A stretch of 11,932 nt of DNA, from NCBI GenBank assembly GCA_964414715.1, contig CAYPXN010000057.1, positions 1-11,932 of the forward strand, read 5' to 3'. This document shows, piece by piece, positions 6,953 to 11,932 of this stretch. Positions within the stretch are counted from its first letter, which is position 1, and the number at the start of each line of letters is the position of its first letter. The notes beneath the pieces are model-generated. The model saw only the letters and a list, made by a program, of their open reading frames with translations, searched no databases and was not told the origin of the DNA. The DNA is from CAYPXN01 sp964414715. Its GTDB lineage: Bacteria; UBA10199; JADFYH01. Both the position numbers and the translations under genes were made by a program.

Positions 6953-6991
6953 AAAAAGGTCCGTAGTCAAATAGGCTACGGACCTTTTTTT
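6953..6991 (+). terminator. Strong intrinsic terminator after the cysteine-rich gene
   Basis: AAAAAGGTCCGTAG (6953-6966) pairs perfectly with CTACGGACCTTTTT (6976-6989), a 14-bp stem around a 9-base loop, with seven T from 6985. The A-run on the left arm would allow it to act in both directions. Confidence 0.9.
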
Positions 6992-7031
6992 ATTTTTGGT
7001 ATTTTATAAAAATCTATTTAATATAAATTCC

Positions 7032-7826
7032 ATGAAAAAAATCACGGTGAGAGATATTTTTAACTATTTAAACCAATGGGCTCCTGCGAGTCTTGCAGAA
7101 GAATGGGACCCTGTCGGTTTGCAGGTGGGTTCTCTGAAAAGTGAAGTAAAAGGAGTGCTGGTTTCTTTAGATGTAACTTTCGACGTGTTGAAGGAAGCTA
7201 AAAAGAAAAAATGCAATCTTTTGATTACGCATCATCCCTTGATGGGAAAAAAAGAAGCGGGAAGTATTCCTGCAAGACTTGCACAAAAATCAAAACGAGA
7301 AAAAATCAATATTTTATCATTTCATACGAACTTGGATTCTACAGAAGAAGGATTGAATGATTTGTTAGCTTCGACATTGAAGCTTAAAAAGATCAAAGCC
7401 TTGATTCCGAGTAGAGATAAAAAACGCCCGCGCGCGGGTTTGGGAAGAATCGGGGAAATTCCTCCGATGTCCTTCCGAAAATTTCTTTCGCAAACTTCCC
7501 GCTTGCTTGTTCTTAAAAATTTTCGCTTCGTGGGAGCTTTGCAAAAAAAAATCCGTCGTGTGGCTGTCATGACAGGAAGTGGCGCAGGGTTTTGCAGGGA
7601 AGCGCTTAAGCAAAAAGCGGAGGTTCTGGTGACAGGTGATGTGAAATATCATACGGCCCTGGATGCTTTGACGGAAGGGATAGCCTTGGTGGATATTGGC
7701 CACTTTGCAGGAGAAATTGGAATGATGAGCGCAGTGGTGGATCGTTTGAAAACAGGCTTTCATTCTTCAATAAAAATCTGGGAAAGTCGCGTCCAGTCTG
7801 ATCCTTTTCAATTTTGGCCCCTTTGA
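7032..7826 (+). CDS. NIF3/YbgI-family dinuclear metal-centre protein
   Basis: A 264-residue member of the NIF3 (DUF34) family, toroidal hexamers with a dinuclear metal site; some members are annotated as GTP cyclohydrolase I type 2, but the physiological role is not settled. Conserved features are EEWDPVGLQVG (23-33), LLITHHP with H67 and H68, SFHTNLDSTEEGLND with D102, TGDVKYH, and GHFAGEIG with H224 and E228. These match the H63, H64, D101, H215 and E219 metal ligands of E. coli YbgI. The length corresponds to the short form without the inserted PII-like domain seen in longer members. The ATG at 7032 is chosen because the protein then begins as in the family (MKKITVRDIFNYL). There is no Shine-Dalgarno sequence; the 40 bases after the preceding terminator are almost pure A/T, with TTGGTA-17-TAATAT (6996-7024) as a possible promoter that would give a leaderless or near-leaderless transcript. 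Confidence 0.92.
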   Translation: MKKITVRDIFNYLNQWAPASLAEEWDPVGLQVGSLKSEVKGVLVSLDVTFDVLKEAKKKKCNLLITHHPLMGKKEAGSIPARLAQKSKREKINILSFHTNLDSTEEGLNDLLASTLKLKKIKALIPSRDKKRPRAGLGRIGEIPPMSFRKFLSQTSRLLVLKNFRFVGALQKKIRRVAVMTGSGAGFCREALKQKAEVLVTGDVKYHTALDALTEGIALVDIGHFAGEIGMMSAVVDRLKTGFHSSIKIWESRVQSDPFQFWPL

Positions 7827-7926
7827 TCAATCTTTAACACCTTTTTCAGACGGGGATTTATCCGAAACATTTCCTTTTGTCTGCCGAAAATAGCCTTAGC
7901 AGTTATTGATTTAACGGAGGTGCGCA

Positions 7927-8754
7927 ATGGGGGCATTGCAAATCAAAAATCTTTCTTCATGGGGTTTTATCGATAAAAACAAGGACGGTAAAATCACCTC
8001 AGATGAAATTCCCACTTATCAGAATACAAAATTTCAAACAGACCAAATCAAGGCCTTTCAACTTTTGGCTTCTGTGGCAGGAGACAAGGCAGCGATCGAT
8101 CAGTCTGACTTGGATCTTATCCAATCCGATGCACATATTCTTTCTCAGGTGATGCAAGGAGATCCAGAGTATCGGGGTGATTTGATCAGTCGAGCGAGTT
8201 TGGAAGAAGGCAAGCGTGAAGTGCCGAGTGCTCATGTGGGAGATGAGCGTGACGGAATTCCCCCGGTGGCATACAAACGTGTGGTTTCTTATGCTCAATT
8301 GGCTTTAAATTTTCAGGGAGCGCGCCTTTCTGTGAACGGAATTTACGATGCAAACATGACCCAAGCAGTGGCCCGCTTTCAATCTCGAGTCGGTTTGACG
8401 GGACGTGATGGAACTTTTATTGATCGAAGTACTTTTGCTTCCTTGGCTTTGGCTTCACAATATAATCCAGCGACGATAAAAGAGACTTTGGGCTCTATCA
8501 AAGTTTGGTTAACGAAACAAAGACCCAGCGCGTTTTTGCTCGACCATCATCAGGAGCATTATCCGGATCAGGCGGCTTTGATTATTTCCACTCTCCAGTA
8601 TTTGTATCCTGAAGATGTGCCTCCCTGGAAAACGGAAGGGAGACTTGATCAAGCGAATGCCTGTCTTCAGAAATATTTTGGGGGACCCTGGATTGGACCG
8701 AGAGTCTTACAGTCCCTGATGGATGCCTTAGATACAAGAATTCCCAAAAAATAA
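7927..8754 (+). CDS. EF-hand and peptidoglycan-binding-like domain protein, no signal peptide
   Basis: A 275-residue protein of unknown function. A canonical EF-hand calcium loop lies at D16-E27 (DKNKDGKITSDE, with D16, N18, D20, K22, T24 and E27 in the coordinating positions). A degenerate second hand may follow around 51-63 (AGDKAAIDQSDLD). Residues 118-173 resemble a peptidoglycan_binding_1 domain: a QLALNFQGARL helix, the NGIYDANMTQAVARFQ core and a closing TFIDRSTFASL segment. About 100 more residues follow without a catalytic motif that I recognise. There is no signal peptide or membrane helix, which is odd for a cell-wall-binding domain. Either it leaves the cell by a non-Sec route or the domain has another use. 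GGAGG at 7916-7920 sits 6 bases before the ATG. A strong terminator follows, so it ends its own unit; no confident promoter is visible in the 100-base gap upstream. Confidence 0.85.
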   Translation: MGALQIKNLSSWGFIDKNKDGKITSDEIPTYQNTKFQTDQIKAFQLLASVAGDKAAIDQSDLDLIQSDAHILSQVMQGDPEYRGDLISRASLEEGKREVPSAHVGDERDGIPPVAYKRVVSYAQLALNFQGARLSVNGIYDANMTQAVARFQSRVGLTGRDGTFIDRSTFASLALASQYNPATIKETLGSIKVWLTKQRPSAFLLDHHQEHYPDQAALIISTLQYLYPEDVPPWKTEGRLDQANACLQKYFGGPWIGPRVLQSLMDALDTRIPKK

Positions 8755-8799
8755 GTTTCCGGAACTCGTAACCGGGTGTGTTGAGAGAGAAGAGAAAAG

Positions 8800-8837
8800 A
8801 AAGTCCCTAGGCTTGAAGCCTAGGGACTTTGCTTTTT
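8800..8837 (+). terminator. Strong intrinsic terminator after the EF-hand gene
   Basis: AAAGTCCCTAGGC (8800-8812) pairs perfectly with GCCTAGGGACTTT (8818-8830), a 13-bp stem with a TTGAA loop, followed by GC and five T (8833-8837). The purine-rich left flank (8784-8802) is unpaired. Confidence 0.88.
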
Positions 8838-8866
8838 GCATGTTTGACAAAGCTTTCGGGGTCTTG

Positions 8867-8878
8867 GTAAGGCCTTAC
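8867..8878. promoter_or_regulatory. Perfect palindrome over the mqnD ribosome binding site
   Basis: GTAAGGCCTTAC is a perfect 12-bp palindrome ending two bases before the mqnD ATG. It contains TAAGG (8868-8872), the only Shine-Dalgarno-like sequence. Upstream, TTGACA (8844-8849) is a perfect -35, with a poor -10 (GGTAAG) running into the palindrome. It could be an operator; with no loop it is unlikely to act as an RNA hairpin within one transcript. Confidence 0.35.
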
Positions 8879-8880
8879 AA

Positions 8881-9729
8881 ATGACGAATCCAAAAATTCC
8901 TATAAAACTCGCTCATAGTCCTGATCCTGATGATGCTTTTATGTTCTGGGCCTTGGCGAAAGACAAATTCGATTATTCACCCTACCAGTTTACGCACATT
9001 TTATCTGATATTCAGACCTTGAATGAAAAGGCGGAGAAGGGGGAGTACGAAATTACAGCGATTTCCTTTTATGCCTATCCTTTTCTGGCGGACAAATATG
9101 CCTTGCTTCCTTCAGGTTCGAGTATGGGTGATAATTATGGCCCGATGGTAGTCTGCAAACAGGATAATTTGAGCAAGAAGCTCTCTGAGATGAAGATTGC
9201 CATTCCCGGTAAAAAAACTTCCGCTTATTTGGCCTTACAACTTTTTGAACCGAATTTAAAACCCGAAAATATTTCGGTCGAAGTATTTGATGAAATTCCC
9301 CGTCTGGTTGCAGAGGGAAAATATGATGCGGGTTTGCTGATTCACGAAGGCCAACTGACTTATCAGAAGGAAGGTTTGAAGCTTTTTGTAGACTTGGGAA
9401 AATGGTGGTTTGAAAAACACAATCTTCCTTTGCCTTTAGGTGGAAATGTCGTGCGTCGTGATTTGGGTGAAAAGGTGATGAAAGATCTTTCCCGCATTTT
9501 AAAACAAAGCATTCAAATGAGTTTGGATAACCGTAAAGAAGCTGTCGCTTATGCGCTTCAGTTTGGGCGAGGATTGGATATGGATCTCGCCGATCAATTC
9601 ATCGGAATGTATGTGAATGAGCTGACGGTAGACTATGGCGAGCGCGGTCGAAAAGCCCTCAAGGTTTTCTTCGACGAAGCCTCGGAACGCAAACTCATCC
9701 CACCGATTGAGTTGAAGTTTGTGGATTAA
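8881..9729 (+). CDS. mqnD: 1,4-dihydroxy-6-naphthoate synthase MqnD (futalosine menaquinone pathway)
   Basis: MqnD converts cyclic dehypoxanthine futalosine to 1,4-dihydroxy-6-naphthoate in the cytoplasm, a step in the Mqn route to menaquinone. The 282 residues follow Thermus MqnD throughout. The N-terminal SPDPDDAFMFWAL corresponds to SPCPNDTFIFYAL. ISFYAYP, LPSGSSMGDNYGP and IPGKKTSAYLAL form the ligand-binding cleft. LLIHEGQLTY carries H155, aligned with the proposed catalytic histidine (H145 in Thermus), and LGKWWFEKHNLPLPLGGN is diagnostic. MqnA shares this periplasmic-binding-like fold, but the IHE and LPLPLG motifs favour MqnD. No other mqn genes are in the window. It sits alone after a strong terminator and converges on the toxin gene with a gap of only 9 bases and no clear terminator. 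A weak branched stem from AGTTGAA (9710-9716) with TTCAACT (9745-9751) is the only candidate. Confidence 0.92.
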   Translation: MTNPKIPIKLAHSPDPDDAFMFWALAKDKFDYSPYQFTHILSDIQTLNEKAEKGEYEITAISFYAYPFLADKYALLPSGSSMGDNYGPMVVCKQDNLSKKLSEMKIAIPGKKTSAYLALQLFEPNLKPENISVEVFDEIPRLVAEGKYDAGLLIHEGQLTYQKEGLKLFVDLGKWWFEKHNLPLPLGGNVVRRDLGEKVMKDLSRILKQSIQMSLDNRKEAVAYALQFGRGLDMDLADQFIGMYVNELTVDYGERGRKALKVFFDEASERKLIPPIELKFVD

Positions 9730-9738
9730 GTCCAGCCT

Positions 9739-10134
9739 TCATGTTTCAACTATTTTAAAACCCATTTTCTTGGCAATGAGCTTCTGTTTTTCATCTAAAG
9801 TGAAAAAAAATAGGTTGGATTTTTCAGGGTCTAAAAAAAGAGCAGAAGCCAAATGATAAGCGTCTGCTCCGCGGCAATACCCCAGAGAAAAAATTTCCTC
9901 ATATTCTTTTTGAAGAGACTGTTCTGGAAAAAGAAGTCCCAAGGGTGAAATGAAAGAATAGGCAAAGGACAAGTCAATATTTTCCCGTTTTGCGGTGGCG
10001 AGGACTTCCGCTTCTAATAAAGATGCACTATAAAGTTTTTTGAAAGAAGTAAGTGTCTTTCGAATTTGTTTGGAAGGACCTTCTTCTAATAAAAGGGCAA
10101 TGATCACCGAAGAGTCAAGGTAGGCAACTTTCAA
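9739..10134 (-). CDS. PIN-domain ribonuclease toxin (VapC-like)
   Basis: The toxin of a type II toxin-antitoxin pair; PIN-domain toxins of the VapC type are metal-dependent endoribonucleases acting on tRNA, rRNA or mRNA. The 131 residues show the acidic cluster expected of an active enzyme: D7 (YLDSSVI), E43 (LLEAEVLA), D91 (CRGADAYHLASAL) and D114 (FTLDEKQ). It starts at TTG, and this TTG overlaps the antitoxin TGA stop as TTGA, so the two genes are translationally coupled. A strong GGAGGA ribosome binding site (10146-10141, inside the antitoxin gene) lies 6 bases upstream. The length and intact catalytic residues suggest a functional toxin. The RNA target cannot be read from sequence. It converges on mqnD. 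Confidence 0.9.
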   Translation of the reverse strand: MKVAYLDSSVIIALLLEEGPSKQIRKTLTSFKKLYSASLLEAEVLATAKRENIDLSFAYSFISPLGLLFPEQSLQKEYEEIFSLGYCRGADAYHLASALFLDPEKSNLFFFTLDEKQKLIAKKMGFKIVET

Positions 10135-10394
10135 TCACGATCCTCCAAGAACCTTTGTAATCCGCCTTTGCGAGCGATTCCCTTAGGGAATTTATTTTGA
10201 CTGCGTGGAGCGAGGATCTTTCCGTGTTGAGAAAGACGTTCGATTCTAGTTTCGAAGCTCTCTGTTTGGTCGTGGGGGATAAGTTTTGCGATAGGGGTTC
10301 CCCGATCTGTAATGAGTATTTCAGAGCCTTGTTTCACTCTTTTAAGAAGCTTGCTGAGCTGGGTTTTTGCCTCGTAAATAGAATAAGTAGCCAT
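10131..10394 (-). CDS. Phd/YefM-family antitoxin
   Basis: An 87-residue antitoxin partner of the PIN toxin. The N-terminal part (YSIYEAKTQLSKLLKRV, GSEILITDRGTPIAKLIP, about 4-41) is the Phd/YefM DNA-binding and dimerisation fold. The rest (about 45-87) is charged and probably wraps the toxin. Proteins of this family repress their own operon by binding a palindrome, and a 23-bp palindrome lies directly upstream. The ATG at 10394 has no Shine-Dalgarno sequence. The promoter -10 ends only 6 bases upstream, so the transcript probably begins at or next to the ATG and is leaderless. Its last four bases (TTGA) overlap the toxin start. Pairing of a Phd-type antitoxin with a PIN toxin is well known. 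Confidence 0.92.
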   Translation of the reverse strand: MATYSIYEAKTQLSKLLKRVKQGSEILITDRGTPIAKLIPHDQTESFETRIERLSQHGKILAPRSQNKFPKGIARKGGLQRFLEDRD

Positions 10395-10400
10395 TTGAAA

Positions 10401-10429
10401 AGTATAATAAACTTGACCAACTTGGTCAA
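10401..10429 (-). promoter_or_regulatory. Promoter of the toxin-antitoxin operon, predicting a leaderless transcript
   Basis: On the minus strand TTGACC (10429-10424) and TATACT (10406-10401) are separated by 17 bases, each matching five of six consensus positions. The expected start 6-8 bases after the -10 falls at 10395-10393, on the antitoxin ATG at 10394. The -35 starts two bases after the stop codon of the M20 peptidase gene. Confidence 0.75.
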
Positions 10430-10432
10430 GTT
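10410..10432. promoter_or_regulatory. 23-bp palindromic operator of the toxin-antitoxin operon
   Basis: AACTTGACCAA (10410-10420) and TTGGTCAAGTT (10422-10432) are perfect 11-bp inverted arms around a single base. The palindrome covers the -35 and most of the spacer of the antitoxin promoter and reaches into the stop codon of the M20 peptidase gene. It is the expected binding site for the Phd-type antitoxin, alone or with toxin, giving autorepression. With only one central base and no T-run it is not a terminator. Confidence 0.75.
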
Positions 10433-11819
10433 ATTGTTTGAGTGCAGACCCCTGCATTCTCGTTACCAATTCCCACAAGATTTTTTCCCCTCGTGGAATT
10501 TCGGAAATTTTGAGACGTTCATTTTTACCATGCACGGTTTCCCGATCTTCGGTTTCGATCAAAAAAGGAATAATGCCATAAGCAATGGCTCCCTTGTCAC
10601 GAAAGAAACGTGAGTCTGTAGCTCCCGGAGACATGTAAGGTAAAACAAGGGCTTTGGAATCATTTTTTTTCAAAATTTCTTCCAACAACTTGAAGTAGTG
10701 GGTATTAAAATCCGAAGCGCTGGGTAAACTTTCCTGAAGAAACTCCACATTGATATCAGGATTATTGATTTCTTGAATGATGCTTTTTCTAAATTTTTCC
10801 GGAGTCCATCCTGGAAGAATTCGGGCATCGATACTTCCAGAGGCTTCATTCGGAATGACATTTACCTTATATCCAGCCTCCAGAATAGTGGGAGTGAGAG
10901 TGTTGCGAACCATGGCATTAAAGGGTTTTTCCTGCTCGAGCTTTCTTTCAATGGGACCTTTAAAAAGAGTTTGGATGGGCCAGGAAAAAAAGTGTCTCAG
11001 AATATAAGACTCTGGAAAACTTTCAGTGCTGGCAAGTTTTTCCAAGAAGGCTTTTACGACAGGTGTTTCGGTAATAGCTTGGGGTTTTTCGGTGAGAAGG
11101 TTGATTGCGCGGATGAGTTTGAGAACCGCATTGTCTTCATTCGGCATCGAGCCGTGGCCGGATTTGCCTTTTGCGGTAAGTTTCATCCAGGCAACGCCTT
11201 TTTCGGCGACTTGTATTGCATAAAAATGTTTTCCGTTTCGGGTATTGCCGATGCTGCCTTCATTAAAAACATAACGTGCTGCAATCTGATCCCAATGGTG
11301 TTCCACCAGATATTTTACTCCTGCGCTACCTCCCGCTTCTTCGTCAGGGGCTAGAACTAAAATTACATCTCCTTCGAGGGGAAAGTTTTGGAGTTTGAGT
11401 TCAACGAAAGTATTAATTTCGAGGGCTAGCAGTCCTTTCATGTCTAGACTTCCACGACCATATAAATAGCCTTCATGAATTTCTGCTCCGAAAGGAGGGT
11501 AAGTCCATTCCTTGGGATTAGCGGGGACCACGTCCAGATGTCCCAAAAGAACGAGGTTCTCTTTTTTTCCATTTCCCTTCAATCGGGCAATCAAACTCGC
11601 CCGACCGGGGCTACTTTCAATAATTTCCGAGGGAATCTCGAATTGCGCTAGGTAGCCTTTGATATATTCTGCCGCCTTGATTTCATTGCCGGGGGGATTG
11701 CTGGTGTCGATACGGATAAGATTCTGTAAGAGTTCCAAGCTAGGCAAGGCTTTGCTTTCTGCCTGTAAAAAGCCTGGAAGAAAGAGAAATACCACGATGA
11801 AAATCAGAATTTTTTTCAT
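10431..11819 (-). CDS. Exported M20-family zinc metallopeptidase
   Basis: A 462-residue M20 peptidase (carboxypeptidase/aminoacylase-like), probably periplasmic: residues 1-20 are a signal peptide (MKKILIF, hydrophobic core, FLQA-ES). The two-zinc site is complete: H94 and D96 (LLGHLDVVP), D126 (GRGSLDMKG), catalytic E160 with E161 (PDEEAGGS), E187 (FNEGS) and H430 (TVHGKNE). The lid/dimerisation domain lies between GKSGHGSMP and VNVIPNEASGSIDAR. The architecture resembles the PM20D1 and carboxypeptidase S branch, which hydrolyses N-acylated amino acids or dipeptides; the actual substrate is not determinable. The ATG at 11819 has GAGGGGG (11830-11824) 4 bases upstream. The stop codon overlaps the palindrome in front of the co-directional antitoxin gene, and no terminator separates them, so read-through into the toxin-antitoxin genes is possible. 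Confidence 0.93.
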   Translation of the reverse strand: MKKILIFIVVFLFLPGFLQAESKALPSLELLQNLIRIDTSNPPGNEIKAAEYIKGYLAQFEIPSEIIESSPGRASLIARLKGNGKKENLVLLGHLDVVPANPKEWTYPPFGAEIHEGYLYGRGSLDMKGLLALEINTFVELKLQNFPLEGDVILVLAPDEEAGGSAGVKYLVEHHWDQIAARYVFNEGSIGNTRNGKHFYAIQVAEKGVAWMKLTAKGKSGHGSMPNEDNAVLKLIRAINLLTEKPQAITETPVVKAFLEKLASTESFPESYILRHFFSWPIQTLFKGPIERKLEQEKPFNAMVRNTLTPTILEAGYKVNVIPNEASGSIDARILPGWTPEKFRKSIIQEINNPDINVEFLQESLPSASDFNTHYFKLLEEILKKNDSKALVLPYMSPGATDSRFFRDKGAIAYGIIPFLIETEDRETVHGKNERLKISEIPRGEKILWELVTRMQGSALKQ

Positions 11820-11869
11820 ACAACCCCCTCAATTTACCCACTTGCAAAAAAAGCAGCTTTTTTCATTAG

Positions 11870-11896
11870 ATCGGGGGCTCCCGATGATCGCCCCCG
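11870..11896. repeat. Overlapping GC-rich inverted repeats upstream of the M20 peptidase gene
   Basis: Two mutually exclusive pairings share this segment: ATCGGG (11870-11875) with CCCGAT (11880-11885), and CGGGGGC (11872-11878) with GCCCCCG (11890-11896). Next to it, AAAAAAGC and GCTTTTTT face each other around one A (11845-11861). The rest of the right end (11820-11932) holds the M20 ribosome binding site and no recognisable gene. It could be an operator, an attenuator-like switch, or the terminator of an off-window gene. Confidence 0.4.
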
Positions 11897-11932
11897 TGCC
11901 CCCATTCTTGTTCGCTCAAAGAGAATCAATCT

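Noticed and set aside
6996..7031. A 12-codon extension of the NIF3 protein from a TTG.
   Set aside because: It starts just after the T-run of the preceding terminator, and the family N-terminus begins at the ATG at 7032.
8800..8837. The long hairpin before mqnD as a riboswitch or leader element.
   Set aside because: One perfect stem with a small loop and T-run fits a terminator of the preceding gene, and no multi-stem aptamer is visible.
10197..10613. A plus-strand open frame across the antitoxin promoter.
   Set aside because: It runs antisense through the antitoxin, the palindrome and the peptidase 3' end, with no start signal.
10773..11354. A 193-codon plus-strand open frame within the M20 peptidase gene.
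   Set aside because: It is antisense to complete metal-site motifs of the peptidase and resembles no protein family.
1..11932. CRISPR arrays, tRNA or rRNA genes, insertion sequences and attachment sites.
   Set aside because: No regularly spaced repeats, cloverleaf-like segments, transposase motifs or flanking direct repeats were seen on either strand.

Overview
The window is a dense, moderately AT-rich stretch of bacterial chromosome, with genes on both strands, no gap over about 160 bases, no RNA gene and no insertion sequence. Several traits point to a Gram-negative, deltaproteobacteria-like (or Bdellovibrionota-like) organism: clpX followed by lon, menaquinone synthesis by the futalosine route (mqnD), a near-consensus sigma-54 promoter, and a signal-peptide protein ending in a membrane anchor plus basic tail. 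The placement is an inference; no species is recognised.

Layout. Positions 2-3370 hold the 3' part of clpX and a complete lon, a protein quality-control block with a heat-shock-like promoter before lon. lon converges on a metallo-beta-lactamase-fold hydrolase gene (3382-4032, minus). Two tandem terminators end lon, and the stronger one lies inside the 3' coding sequence of the opposing hydrolase gene. A divergent promoter region with a clean inverted repeat separates the hydrolase from a two-gene unit (4118-5481, plus): a crotonase-fold protein lacking the usual catalytic acids, and an unrecognised 187-residue protein.

Next is a sigma-54-type promoter driving a secreted 433-residue protein with 22 cysteines, repeated cysteine modules and a C-terminal anchor (5637-6938). 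It is followed by a NIF3/YbgI-family protein (7032-7826), an unusual protein joining an EF-hand to a peptidoglycan-binding-like domain without a signal peptide (7927-8754), and mqnD (8881-9729). Strong intrinsic terminators follow the cysteine-rich gene and the EF-hand gene, so these are mostly independent transcription units.

The right end is on the minus strand: an exported M20-family metallopeptidase (10431-11819), then a type II toxin-antitoxin pair, Phd/YefM-like antitoxin (10131-10394) and PIN-domain toxin (9739-10134). The antitoxin promoter is nearly consensus, is covered by a 23-bp palindrome, and places the transcript start at or next to the antitoxin ATG. This suggests a leaderless antitoxin, whereas the toxin has a strong ribosome binding site and a TTG start.

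The items most worth following are the sigma-54-controlled cysteine-rich anchored protein, the leaderless autoregulated toxin-antitoxin operon, the EF-hand/peptidoglycan-binding protein, and the crotonase with its partner of unknown function. No complete new defence system or mobile element is visible.
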